A DNA stretch of 64,000 nt from Tyto alba. Taxonomy: Eukaryota; Chordata; Aves; Strigiformes; Tytonidae. The DNA lies in contig NW_024881313.1 in assembly GCF_018691265.1 (NCBI RefSeq), forward strand, positions 13,837,001 through 13,901,000. The letters are read 5' to 3'. The translations under genes were made by a program, and so were the position numbers. The notes beneath the pieces were generated by a model, which worked only from the letters and a program-made list of their open reading frames with translations, was not told the DNA's origin and ran no database searches. Position 1 is the stretch's first letter. Each line of letters opens with the position of its first letter. This document shows positions 1 through 12,415 of the stretch, one piece after another.

Positions 1-1999
1 TGTCTTTCTGACAGTATAAACAGTAAGTATTCAAGCAAGTCTTCTTTCTGAGACTGGTGACCAGAGGAGTTTTGCCCCTTTCCTCACAGCCCTCTGGGAT
101 CACAGAAAGCTTTGGCAGATCTTCACTGTAGTATTGCTCAGGGGAACACTGAGAGAGGTACCCAGGAGTGCAGTGCAGCTTGCACTTTGAAAAGCACCAA
201 ATGTGGGCATGACGAGATCTGCACCGATGATATAGATGCTACCATTACACTCTATAATCGTGCCATTTTAGTGGTCTAGTTATTGGTAGGAGAACATGAA
301 GCATCCTAGGAGACTCTAGTCCCTTTCTGTCAGTGTTTTGTATGGGAGATTAGACTAATCCTGTTACAGATAACTTTGATCCTTGGGGCCCCAAAGACAT
401 GGAATAGACTTACATGGCTGACTTGCATGTTCTTGTTTACAGGCAGCAGCATATCTTCACTATGTGCTTTCCATTCCACTTGGATGTCTTCATACCCCGT
501 TTTAAGGATGCACAGAGTCCTCAGTATTTCTGTAATTGCTATAGTCCTTGCAATATACACTGTTCTGGAAAAAAAGACGTATTCAGTAAACATTGACATA
601 ATGAAGCCTTCATTCTTCATTTGTCCACTGGGGAAGAAGAATTAGCACTTGCAGGATTGCAGCAGATTTAGCTCAGAGGGCTTTTTAAAAACGTTTTTTC
701 TTATTCTATGAAAACTGGTTTCACTATTGGGGAGGTTAGAGTAGACTCTTGCCATACACTGTGGTAGATGAGAACTTTGCTTACTTGTTCCAGAGGTGAT
801 ATTATTAAATTGAGGCAAAAATGGTTTGGTTTTCATCTTTTGAAAGGCAATTTTCTGCACTGTTGACATCAAAAACATTAGGGTGCCAATTGAGATAGCA
901 CCTTGAAAGAAAAGCTGCTACTGAGATGCTTGACAAAGAAAGAAGGAAAGCCAAGCTTGCTGAAAAAGGGTTTTCATTTTAATTTTGTGAACTTACAATG
1001 AAACACAGACGAAATGAGTTTTTGGAAAATGAATACAGGTTTGTCAGCTGAAATTCTCAGAGATTTTAGTTTTATAATTTAAATGGCTCAGATTTTAGAT
1101 TAGTGAAACCTTTTTCAATACTTCACTGCTAGAACGTACCCATTGATAAAACTGGTTAAGCTAATCTTTACAAAGAAAATCGGGCAGTGGGTCTAATTTA
1201 TGTCAATTCATATTTGCACAACTCATCAACTTGAGTTGAACATTTACTTCAGTTGTCTGAAAAGAGAATCAGATCTTTGAATTTATTCTAAATGTATAAA
1301 TTCGATCAACTATTTCCATTAAATAGCAAATTGAATTGAGGATATGTGTATTACAGCTGTACTTGAGATAGAGAATTAGAAAGAAATTCATCAAGACAAA
1401 TGTACTTGAATAACTCTGAGTGCCTTCTTCAAAGAATCATTTTAAGAGTTTCTGGAAAGATTTTGTTTGGCATTATAACTCTATTCTGAAAGGAATGACA
1501 ATGTCTTAATAGCATGACTTCAGTATTGTGCAATGAAATGCTGTAGTTTAAGTGGTAGAGGACTGGGAGAGCTTATTAGCTTATTTCATTCTCTTTAATG
1601 TAAAAAGCTTAAAGCAAAAGTGTTTAAGCAGTTTGAAAGACAGAAGTCTGCCGTATTGCAAAAATTTGAACATGTTTCCCGATAGTTAAATAGTTGTGAA
1701 ACCTTTAATAATATGGACATTTTCACTGTGACAAGCACTGATGTGGTAATATATGAGTAACTCACACATCTTCAGTGGTACACTTACAGGCCTTGTACAG
1801 TGAAGAAGCAGATGGTAAGAGTTTTAAAAGTTAGTTGGTTGAATGTAGACGGAGCACTAAGAAGCTTCGTTCTAGCTATGAGCTCTTCAATTATAATGTC
1901 TTGCATCAGCTATCCACTGTGCATTGTTTTCTCTAGACTAGAGAAGTGATCTTGTTAATTTTCCACTAGTCAATATATGGGTCTAGATCCCCAAAGAAA
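1..1999. other. Gene-free AT-rich unique DNA
   Basis: I see no gene, RNA or recognisable repeat here. The short open frames between about 330 and 880 on both strands overlap one another, have no splice or protein-family signature, and fit chance. Confidence 0.7.
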
Positions 2000-2480
2000 C
2001 TTCACTGTTGACCTGATCTTAGGTGCCTCAACAAGAGCATCAATGTGCTCAGCTCAGAGTACCCTCTTGTCTCCACTAGAGATGTGGGGATCCAGATGTC
2101 CCCGAGGGAATGAACCTGACTCTCAATGGCTAAACAATCACTGAAGGGGAAGGAACACCAGAGGAGTGGTGGTGTGGAGCGAGACAGAGTGCCTGACACC
2201 TTTTGTGAGGACAGGCTGATGTGGGGTCCCGGATCCTCAGGGGCATGATACTTCTCTCTACTGTTCCAAGTAAGGTGCCTTTGTTTGGAAAGAGATGAAC
2301 ATTACAGACATCTTCACGGGCATTTCTCATGCTGCAATGACTCCCAGCTCAAGGTCCTGGCTTCTCATTGTCACAAACTCGTGTTTGCTGTACAGAGCAA
2401 GGAGAGTACAAGGTACTTCAGTCATGACTGTGACTTCTCTAGGAAGATGGAGGCTGAGTCCTATATAACTGAATGTAGGA
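2000..2480. other. GC-richer unique patch, no gene seen
   Basis: This patch is visibly richer in G and C than its flanks, which lets short frames of 65-67 codons stay open on both strands. None resembles a known protein. It could be an old, unrecognisable transposon remnant, but I see no terminal repeats or target duplication. Confidence 0.5.
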
Positions 2481-5400
2481 GAGTTTAAGTTCCATGTTGG
2501 ATCTGGATCTCTGTCTAGAATAATTTTCTAGAATCATTTTAATTGTCACAACTTATTACTTGTGAAATATTCCCAGAGGCAATGTCTTTTATAGAGGGTT
2601 TTTTTATCTACAGAAGACCTTCATTCCACAGACCTTGTTTAGAGAAGTCAGTCACTACAGAGTGGTATTTCATTTTAGTTTAAGTATGCTATTTTTGTAT
2701 AACATTCAGTTTATTTCCTCCCCCCACTCCCCAATATACTTACAAACATAATGGCCACTCTAATACATGTCATAAAACTGTCTTTAAAATGTAGAGCATG
2801 TATTACATGCTGGGAAACAGTAGGAGTCCCTCTGCTTCATTCATAATATCAGATATTACTGTGTTGAGCACTGACTATTTAAAAATATTTTTATACTTTA
2901 TTAATAGTAAGGAATAGTTTAATACATGATTTTAAAAGCAACAGCATTTATGGATATGATGTGCAAAAACTTTTGGATGGAAAAGCGTATCTTATGCTGA
3001 GAGAGAAAATGCTGACTGATGTCAGGAGTTTACAGTAGTGTGTTCCAGAAAGAGTGCACATGTTGAGCACAAAGCTGCACGGTTACAGACCATAAGCAAG
3101 ATAAAATCTTCTTCAATATGAAAAGCCATTCCAAAATCTAATTTCTAGACTTACTCTGAAGGACTTCTTGAAAACTCTTCCACAAAAGATTCTTTGTCTT
3201 TAACGGGTCTGAAGGCACAGACCCTTACTGGGATGCCACCAAAAATGGAACATTCCCAGGGAAGGCAGTGATTTTTAGGCACGAGGCTGCCCAGGACAGC
3301 ATGATGAGGTGACTACCTTGTGGCCCAAGGGAAGCAGTCCTCTGGGAAGCCCATGGGGTAGGAGTGGAAAGTGCAAGAGGAAAATGTCTCAGGGCAGCAG
3401 CTTCTCACTTCAGATGAGTCTGTCAGTGACCCTGGCTGCAGAAAGCAAGGCAGAATTAAGACTCCTTGGGGATGCTGAGTGGTTTCCAAAGCTTCAGATA
3501 CTCAGGTGAGGAGGACCACAGTCCCAAGAAGAGATGTGTTGTTCATCCCTGCAAATTTTCTTCCTGTAAAATTAACCTAAATGCAGACAGCACTTCTCCC
3601 TAATGATAAGTCTTAGACCTGATCTTCAAAACTCAGCATCATTTCTGCAGAATTTTAAGATGAGAATAACTGAGGTAGATGAGAGTCTCAATAAACTATG
3701 ACATGATATTGTGCAAGGATACCTGCATGTATCTGTTCTGCATCAGGGTGATGTGGACTGATTGTGCAGGATTATTCCTGGATTTTAGTAAGAAAAGCAC
3801 AGATACAGATGCTGTAATAAAATAGTTGTTTTAATTAGGTAGAATAAAAAGAGGAATATAGATAATGAACAAATCTTATGTGCCTTCAGGTGCTGGGTAT
3901 CCCTCTTTAGTGCAGCATTGGACAGACCCTGGCTGCATTTTCCCATGGCATACTGTGCAGATCCCGTCCATGGAGACATTCCTCCTCCCTTCCATACAGT
4001 GATGTCTTTTATTGTTTGTAACACACAAAACTATATGCCTTCTCCTGACAGGTGTCTTTAGTAACACCCACCAGTGTGGAGCACAGGCTGGCACGGGATG
4101 TTCCAACACATTCCCTTACAGCAGCTACTTATGTGAACTAACGTATGGGCTTTTCAAACCCTAAGTGCAAGGCCCAATAGAGCAGATAGGGCTTGCCCAA
4201 GATCACTTGCTCTTTGAGTACAATGTCTTCTACAAGGCTCCTAATGCAGTATCACAATGTCTACTAGAACAGTACTTCAAAGAAAGGAGAAAAAACACAT
4301 AGCTTTTAATATAATTAAACATTACTTTCACATCTAATATGTCACACACACACAAAATTATTTTAGCTCAGTAACTATGTTACACACGTTCTTCCAAGAG
4401 GTAGTTGAAAAGCACCTTAATGTCTCAGAGCTTAAGCCTATAGCATGATGAGAAATTGGTCAGAGCTCATGGAAGGATGTGGTAGTTCTGCATCACTTGG
4501 ATTTTTTGGTAGATTAGATAATTTCATAAACTAAATCATAGTCTAACTAAACTTCCTATGACCTCTCTGATCATTCACCAATCTGTGCTCAACTTCAACA
4601 AGAAGATAACTGTGGAATTTACTCGAAGAAATATTTAGTCAAATACCAGCTTAGTAACCTGAACAAGTCCTTCTGGCTCTGAAATCAGTCTGTGAGTGCT
4701 TTTTGTGTGCTGCAAGAGTGGAGTTCACTGGGTAGCACACCCATTTAAAAAAATGAAGCAAACAGCAAAGAGAAATGAGCTTGTGTTTTGCCCCGTGAAG
4801 ATCCAGAGTTACTATCAAGATATTTTCACAAAGTAAAAAGTTAGAGCCTTAGGTGGGATCCTGGTGAGTGTGACAGGTAGAGCTTGGTGAGAGCCTGTGT
4901 CTGACATGCACAGTACAACCAGTGTAGTCATACGGAGTACATATTCACTAGCTTTATTATGTCATCAATTATTTAACTTGCAGAAGGTGCTTTTTGAACA
5001 AGTCTTGGAGCACAAGCCTATTCCATTTTCAGTACCACCAGGACAGTCCTATCTTCAGCAATTTCCTCCGGTATTATGTGAATCAGAGCATGACACTGAT
5101 TGCCTCATGGCCCCTAGTTAGGTATTAAAAGAACAAAAAGGTTTTTTCGCTTTAACAAAGGGTAAGAGACAATCCAGAAATTACAGCTTTTGTTCTCCAA
5201 AAGGCCAAATATTATTTGAACAGTTTTGGGTGATAAAATGTCTTTAATTAAACTTGAAGGTTAACAGGCTTCTTTTGAGATGTTAATGACACTCTTGAGT
5301 CCAGCATGGTGGTGGTGCTGCTGCATTCAGTCCCTAAGCCAGCATGTCCCCATCCTTTCAGTTACCCCTGCACTTTTCATAGCTAAGCATCAGCTTCAGA

Positions 5401-6185
5401 TAGAACAGGGTTATTTTATAGCAGAATATCCACAAAGCTGGCAGTGTCTGTCAACAGCTTCATACAGAAGACAAGCTCAGAGCCCAAATTAAATATCAGA
5501 AACAGGTATGATGTTCTAGCATGCCAAAAGATGCTCATGAGATACATGTATGCAAGAGAAAAGGGATAAAGAAAGTAGGAAAAACCATTTAGAAACTCAT
5601 CAGTGTTTTGGTTTGGCTAAAAGAGATTCCCATTTTTTCCACGCTTAATGCTATTTTAGGATACTGTGGTGAAGGGGGAGTCTGTCAGATTAGACAGGAA
5701 TTTATGGGTCTGAGGAAACTCCTTTTCAATATAAGATTGAAACAAAAAAAATTCAAGAAATTAAAAATATTCAGCTTTTATTTTCCTGTCTGCTTTCCTG
5801 TTTCCAGCATATCAAGTACAGCAATTCAGACTTTTAAGAAGTGTCTCCTCAGGCTACATTTCCTGTGTCAGCCCCAGTGTGGCTCTGCCCTGAAGGTAGT
5901 CTTTCTTTAAGGGAAGACTATCATCCTTAGCCACAAGGTATTTGTTACAGCGAAAACTTTTGTCCAGGGCCACATTTAGCCCTTAATTCTCTTATTTAGA
6001 TAGGATAATACATCCCTGGGAACATTGCAGGGTTTGGAAAACCTGCTACACACAGGATAACATGAAAATAAGTATCTTGAATTTGATGATGTTAGCTTTT
6101 ACTCTTCCATCCCTGGACTGTCTGCTGAAGTAATCATCAACATCAGACAACTGCTCCCATATGAGGGAAAGAACAAAAGGATGCT
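2481..6185. other. Gene-free AT-rich stretch
   Basis: The stretch is mostly AT-rich unique sequence with a modestly GC-richer part at about 3185-3530. A weak inverted repeat has 9-bp arms at 2761-2769 and 2797-2805. No coding, RNA or transposon feature can be supported. Confidence 0.65.
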
Positions 6186-6209
6186 AAAAAAAAAAAAAAA
6201 AAAAAAAAA
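6186..6209 (+). repeat. Poly(A) run of 24
   Basis: An uninterrupted run of 24 A. Such runs can be the tail of an old retrocopy, but the sequence upstream resembles no transcript I know and the flanks show no obvious target-site duplication. A simple homopolymer expansion is the plainer reading. Confidence 0.95.
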
Positions 6210-7917
6210 GCCTTGTTTTCTTCCTAGTGAATACTTCGTGAAGGGAAGTTTTCTTTAATGTAACCTTTAGCTCCAGTGTACAGCAATGTTTTTACTCAGC
6301 CAGTAGCTTTTAAAGTTTTTGGCTATGCTTTATAAATGGCAGGAATGCACTTGCCAGGGTGGTGAGAGTTTGTCATTAATCTCAGTCTGGAGAAAAGAAA
6401 ATGGTTTGCCTGGGAGAGACGCTACAGAACTGCATGGTGCTACTGTTTGAGTGACCATCACATCACTGTTTGAGCACTCACACAGGAGTATTAAAAAGCA
6501 AACAAAAAAGTGTGGCTGTTGCTTCTTGATGTGAAACACCATCATCTTTCTATTTAAGGCTTTACATGGGTCTATTACTGAGCAGCCAGAGATGCAAGCG
6601 CTCACTGAATTCCAATGTCTTAGCAAAACCACAGACTTGCAGCAGGCTGAACAGACAAATTTATATTAAAAATTGGCTGGACTTTGTGTAGCCCCTCAGG
6701 TCTTTCATGAGGAAGTGAGCTGTAGGGGCAGACTGAAAATAAATGGGGGACCATCTGAACAGTCTTCCCACTTTGGACAAACCATGACTCATTCATCACC
6801 TTGATGTCTCTCTGATTTTATCTGATTTTTTATAGAGACGTTCAGCAATATTTCAGTACTTTCTCAGATGGGCTTATTCTTCTCAAGATAATGTCTAACA
6901 CCTTATTTCTTAATTAACTTCATCTAGTTTTCCAGAGAGCAATAACATATCCTGGGCTGAGAAAAAAAGCTGTAATTAAATAATCTGCTGATGTCATGGA
7001 CTGTCAGGAACGGTGGAAAACTACAATTAAATTATAACTATTGGCTCTCAATGCAATCTGGAATTGATGGCTGTTTCCATATGTAATTAATATGTCTATT
7101 CTTATTTAGAAACCTTGAGCCAGACCCATGGATGCTATAAATCGGTGTTTCCTTGTGGACTTCAAAGGACTACAGCAGCTTAAATTGGCTGGAGATCTGG
7201 CCAGTCATACTTCAGTGACTTATTCTGGGAACAATGATGAAGCATCAACCCCTTAAAAAGCACACCCAAGCAGTATTGGTTACAGAAAGACATATGGCCT
7301 TGCAAAATCACTTTTATCCAGCTTCATATTGTGTTCCCCATACCTTGTGCACATTTGTGCCTGCCTGTGTCTCAGCTTCCAGGACTCAAACTTTCCTTTC
7401 AGTGGTAACATTGTGCCGATGTCTAAAGATTTTGGAAAAGGTGAACACAAATGATGGCTGGTCTTTTCATTCCCATCCAAAGCTACAAACCCTACACAAT
7501 CTCCATTTTATTTTCCTCCAGATCCTTCTGTTAGACTTCAGTGTGTGGTGTTTATAGAAAAAGCCACGGGGAGTTGCTATTCATTTTATTTCACACTCAT
7601 CACCAAAAACTGAGGGAAATCAGAACTTTTTAGTACGGTTTGAGGGGAAATGAGCATTCACCACTCTTACCAGAGCTCAATGGGAACAGCATATGTTCAG
7701 GACCTTTGAAAATCTGACCTTTTTCTCCTTGATAATATGTTTGTGCAAGGGCATTAAGCAACTGATCAGATCATGTTTTAAATAAACCAGACTCATGGCC
7801 AAAACCAATAACTGGATGTAGACCAGGAACAGTACCCTGGTCTATATCCAATGGATCAACAAATTTTACAGGAAAAAAACAAAATAAATGTTTTGCAGCC
7901 TCAAGTAAATAAGCTGA
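6210..7917. other. Gene-free stretch with TAATTA-rich segment
   Basis: No gene is supported. The segment at about 6900-7110 holds several TTAATTAA- and TAATTA-like words in otherwise complex sequence, a texture common in conserved noncoding elements. The 107-codon frame at 7234-7557 looks random in composition. Confidence 0.55.
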
Positions 7918-7942
7918 TTTTTTTTTTTTTTTTTTTTTTTTT
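7918..7942 (-). repeat. Poly(T) run of 25
   Basis: An uninterrupted run of 25 T, that is, poly(A) on the minus strand. I do not recognise a source gene for a minus-strand retrocopy to its right, so I record it only as a homopolymer. Confidence 0.95.
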
Positions 7943-9208
7943 AATCACCAAATCCTTCTTTCGCTGATTTCTCTTCCACAAACCTTGGAGTCTTTTTTCT
8001 ACCTATCCCTTATGCTTGGCCATGGGCTGTAATTTATCCCCATGGATTCCCCAGTAGAACTGGTCTGTTGGTCATGCTCTTCCAGGCTACCAGTACACTG
8101 CACCTGGCTGTTTCTCAGACAGGTACACAAGATCTGGAAAAAAGAGGCAGCAGCAAAAAGGCTGAGAACAGTCCCAAGCCTCTCCCATTCTCCTTCAGCA
8201 TATAATGTCCCTGCAGCAGAGCATCATATTATACTGCGTCATAGAAAAGTAGATCATTTTCCCTGGAGTAATATTCTCTCATTTGAAAATACCCTTAGGC
8301 AAAGCTGAACATTCATGTAGTGAAGAATTTAATTTTATTAATGGGATAGCTTAAACTCAATTTATTTTTATTTTGGGAAAGTTTAGTTTTTCTTTTTGAA
8401 ATTACTTTCTCATTTCTAAATATGTTGAATCTTATATTGGGAAGAGGGGGAAAAGAAGACAAAGTGAAGTGAAACATTTTACCTTACCTACCTCCCATCC
8501 AGCTTTTTCCTCAAATATTTGTTTCATGGAAATTTTCATGTGGTATTTTGTTCCGCTTCACAATGAAAACAAACTTCAAACTAGTGAAATTTCCTGTAAA
8601 ATGAAAATTCTGGTTGCCAGATTGCACTAATATTTACCTGTTTTAAATGCTAAATAAAACCCTTGAAATTCACAGGGGCACTAAAGTGTAGAAAACAGGT
8701 TGTGGTTAAAGCAGGTTCCTGTCCCTTGCTAGTCCTCTCATATAGTGAATCCAAGCCTTTCAAATAAGAGAGAAGGAAACAATCAACATCATGTGGTGTT
8801 ATTGGCATTTAGTTGATGAGGTTAAGGAATGGTGCACCTGTCTCCATTTCAGATTTCTGAGTTTGATGTAGTGCTGGCAGAGAGAAGGGACATTTCTGAG
8901 GCAATGTGTGCTGGATGCAACTGAAGTTTCTATTAAATATCTTTTCTCCTGATGACACAATAAATGTTATGAAATGTCCCTCCAGGTAATTTTGGTGAAA
9001 GAGTTTTTTTCATACAAAGAATACATATATCGAAAAAGTAATAAACAAAGGGCATAGTGTCATTAAGGAGTGTTTTCATATTAGCATTATGAAGACTTTG
9101 TAACAGGATCTGAACAAAGCCATTAGTCACTGATGGAACCATTAGTAGAAATAACATCACTTGAAGTCCTTTTAGCATTTTTTGGTACACAGCTAATAGG
9201 AGACTTCA

Positions 9209-9231
9209 AAATGAACTTTAAAAGTTCATTT
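9209..9231. repeat. Near-perfect 23-bp palindrome
   Basis: The two 11-bp arms (AAATGAACTTT and AAAGTTCATTT) are exact reverse complements around one central base. It could bind a dimeric factor or be a chance palindrome. Confidence 0.9.
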
Positions 9232-10397
9232 CCAGTCAAATAAACTTTTCTACAACTGGCTAATACCTTCAATGGCAGACTTCATCATTTTCCAGACTCA
9301 GAACAGCAACTGACCCTTGCTAAAGCAAAACTCAGCTCAGCAAAGACAGTAGCTGGTAAATACAGATGTACTGCAGACATAGAAACTTCTCACTGGTTTT
9401 CAGCTTCACCAACTTTTCTTTGGCTTCAGTTTGATTGATTAAGAAAACTTTAAATCACAGAATAAAATTAACCTCATTCATACATCACTTTGTAGCATGC
9501 TCAGAATTTTTTTTAAATTACATACCTAAGGTTAAAGGCATGAGCTGGGTAAGAGATGACTCTTCAATCCTGAAGAGCTTGGTTTACCTTATATCCTTCC
9601 ACATTTTTAAATCAATTCAAATTTGAAGTAGTGATTTTACTTGGGGAAAGGTATAATTTTTGTTTCTTACTAACAGTCAGATCAAAGCTAAAATCTATAA
9701 TTGATTACCAAAGGATAAAACAAGCAGATAAAAGCAAGCAAGCAGCTGCTTATTGAACTGATTTATACCTATTTCTGTCAAGGGATTGTATGTCTTTCAT
9801 AGCTCAACAGGGTTGGTCAGAAAAAACTCAGCATAACATTGACTCAACCACAAAGCCTCACTTACCACTTATTCTGTTTATTCTACGACCCAGAGAGATA
9901 AGAAAAATAAGATAATTACCAGACACCATAATGCTGTCAGCAAACTGGAACATTTTGCATTATACTGCAACATAATCACAATTTTGAACTGAAGTCGCTA
10001 TGACAGTGCCTGTAATGTGTGGAGTTAAACTGTCACTTATTCTGCTGGAAAGTCAGATTGGCCACAGTTTACTATGTGGCTGTTTAGAGTGTGTATACAA
10101 TAATCACATGTCATTTATCACATGCACATAAGCAAGAGTGATAGGTTTTGCACCAGGGACAGCTGAAGTCTCTGTAGTCATTTAGGTCTTAGGCTTGAGC
10201 AGGGCTGAGCTGTCATCTCATGATTTCATGTAGTGTTGTAGGTCCAGAGAGGCTTTGGGACCCTGTAGTGTGGGCTCCACAGCTTTCCCACAGTGAGCGT
10301 GGGGAGGTGGTATACTTCCAGGGACCTTTGCCTCTGGGGTCCTGCTGGATTTGGCACCTTATCAAGCCCATCTCTGAACTAAGCTGTCAATGCCAAC

Positions 10398-10441
10398 AAT
10401 GACTTATTGCGATGTCAGTAATGGCTTATTGCAATGTCAAC
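10398..10441 (+). repeat. Two-copy 22-bp tandem repeat
   Basis: Two adjacent 22-bp units share most bases, including ACTTATTGC or GCTTATTGC followed by ATGTCA. The copies differ at a few positions, so this is an old local duplication. Confidence 0.8.
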
Positions 10442-10599
10442 AGTTTCAGTGGTGAATATTCTTTCTTCTCTTTAATTTGTCTGCCAGGTTTAGGAGGGTG
10501 GTAAAACAGAAGGATGATGAGGGCAGCAAGGCTAAGTGTCTGTAGAGATGACGTGACTGGGTTTGGTGAGCCAAGCACTCATTTTGATAAAGGAAACCT

Positions 10600-10940
10600 C
10601 TCAGCACAGCAGGTCCAGGGAAACAATTCTTCCTCTCTCTTCCCTGCAGTGAGACCTCACTTGAAACACTGAGTCCAGTTTAGGGCTACCCAGCATGAGA
10701 ATGACATTGCCACACTGGAGCAAGTGCAGTAGAGGGCACCAGGATAGGTGGGAGGCTGCATCACATGGAAAGTAAGGACAGTTAGGGAAGGTTCTAGCCA
10801 TTGTAAGAGATGGCCACAACAGGAGCTTACTGCTCTCTTCAATTACCTACTTGGAGGAGACACAGAGAAGGCAACCAGATTCTTCCCAGAGGTGCATGTG
10901 ACAGGACAAGGAGTGACTTACACAAGCTGTGACAGACAAA
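10600..10940 (+). mobile_element. Degraded CR1 LINE fragment (3' part)
   Basis: The order of words matches the 3' part of the avian CR1 non-LTR retrotransposon, near the end of the reverse-transcriptase frame: GGTCCAGGGA at 10613, a CTGCAGTGAGACCTCACTTG-like block, then GAGTCCAGTTTAGGG, CTGGAGCAAGTGCAG and finally TGACAGGACAAGG near 10908. It lies on the plus strand. Stops and indels interrupt any frame and the 8-bp tail repeats are missing, so it is a 3'-incomplete, inactive relic. The short overlapping frames here are leftovers of the element or its antisense, not genes. Recognition is from memory of CR1, without a database search. Confidence 0.85.
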
Positions 10941-12415
10941 ATTTGTAAAGTAGCAGCAAATGCATCCCTAACCACAGGGCCCAAGTCTAGGTATAAACGG
11001 GAAATAAGGAATAAGCATGTACTCCATTTAATGTCCTGCATGGAAAACAGACCACGGTGATAAGAATATGTGATATAGCGCTCAGCTGTAGTATAAATAT
11101 CAAATATTTGGCTTTTATTCCTCTCTTGACATTGCATTGGAAATCATGCCAGAGTATTAGCAATTGAAATAGCATTAACTTTGCAAAAACAGGGTTTATA
11201 GAAAATCACCTCTCACAGGCATCTCAGCTGTACTGCATCAGCCAAATGTATAACTTGTTGGTAAAGTAAAAGATATGCTGGACAATGGGAATCAACATGT
11301 CAAGAAAAATGGATAATTTCTCTGCCTATGGAGACATGGGTCTGAGGGTGGGTTTCTCTCCTTTATTTCCACAGCAACATGTAAGAACAAAGGAGATACA
11401 AAAGTGAGAAGTTCAGGCCTAAGAAACTGTAGGACGACACAGGAAAGCTATCAAAACCATCCAGACTGCAGAAGGCTACTTGGGAACCGGTATTCAGACA
11501 AAACCTGTGCTGCAGGCTACACCTTTAGCCAGGTAAATCAGGACTGCAAACATAGAAGCCAAATTTAGAGTGCATGTCTGCAATAGAGAAATGCTGTTCT
11601 ACACCAGGACTGTGTCTGAGCTTCCACTCATCTTGAGGGAGTGGGTAGCTCTGCCCTTGGGAGACTATTGGAAATGGGGAGACCTTGATTTCTTTCCCTT
11701 AATGTTGTGTTGGGTGTAGTAGCACGGGTTTCTTGGCAGAAGCAGGCTGGTTACCAGCTCCATACACAGCTACTCTGACAACTTCTTCCATGCAAGTGGA
11801 AGAGGAATCATCTTCCCTCCACTGAACTGCTGTTTGGCAAGCTTGATTGTTGGGAAAGGTACCAACAGCATTAACATTTTTTTCTAGGCTTTCATGGTCA
11901 ATTATTAAAATGTCTTGAGCCGTGCTGAATAATTAATTCAGACCTTGTTTATGTCATGAGGGAAGTTGTTGCCTTGGAACAACTGTGGATAACTTCCAAA
12001 GTACAAGGTCTGAGTGAGGAGGACATTTCTGAGCCTAGTCAGTGGCATGGAGCAGCCAGAGGTGGCTGGTGTTTCTGCCCACACTCTTGTTTGCATCTCT
12101 TTGAAGCAGACTATCATTCTGAAGAAAAAGGTCCTGGCAATGGCAAAGCCCTCCTCTCATCCTAACAAAAAATAACCTCAAGTGACCTTCCACAGTCAAG
12201 ATAGAGAGGAGTTTTGTAAAGCCTAGAAGTTCCTTGTTCTCACTACTTTCATAACCATTTCAATTTCTGAAAGAAGCTTGGTATCAACACCAGCATATAT
12301 TTGACTCTGTGGAGAGAGAAGTGGTTTAGATGTTCCTTCCCCCTGTACTGAGGAACACCCATCATTGCTACCCCAGTTACAGCAAAGCAGACCTTGCAGG
12401 AGGTAGAAAAATTAA
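10941..12415. other. Gene-free stretch with a possible exon
   Basis: Unique sequence of mixed composition. The only item worth naming is the exon-like block at 11375-11532. A 69-codon frame at 11956-12165 resembles nothing I know. Confidence 0.55.
11375..11532 (+). other. Exon-like block, unrecognised
   Basis: A strong acceptor (pyrimidine-rich tract ending in TTTCCACAG at 11374) and a strong donor (CCAG then GTAAAT at 11533) bracket 158 bases. One frame (codons from 11377) stays open for 52 codons, with four cysteines and the end ..TCAAGYTFSQ, then meets a stop soon after the donor, as an intron would allow. I do not recognise the protein. A block this short stays open by chance fairly often in AT-rich DNA, so this is only a candidate exon of an unknown coding or noncoding transcript. 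Confidence 0.15.

Larger units (their letters stand above)
7943..10599. other. Gene-free AT-rich stretch
   Basis: No gene, RNA or transposon is recognisable. The stretch contains the small palindrome at 9209-9231 and a two-copy tandem repeat at 10398-10441, listed separately. Around 9890-10130 the sequence is AT-rich but complex, with GATAAG and ATAATTACC words, and may be a conserved noncoding element. Confidence 0.6.

Noticed and set aside
6186..6209. Processed pseudogene ending in the poly(A) run
   Set aside because: The upstream sequence resembles no transcript I know, and no flanking target duplication is visible.
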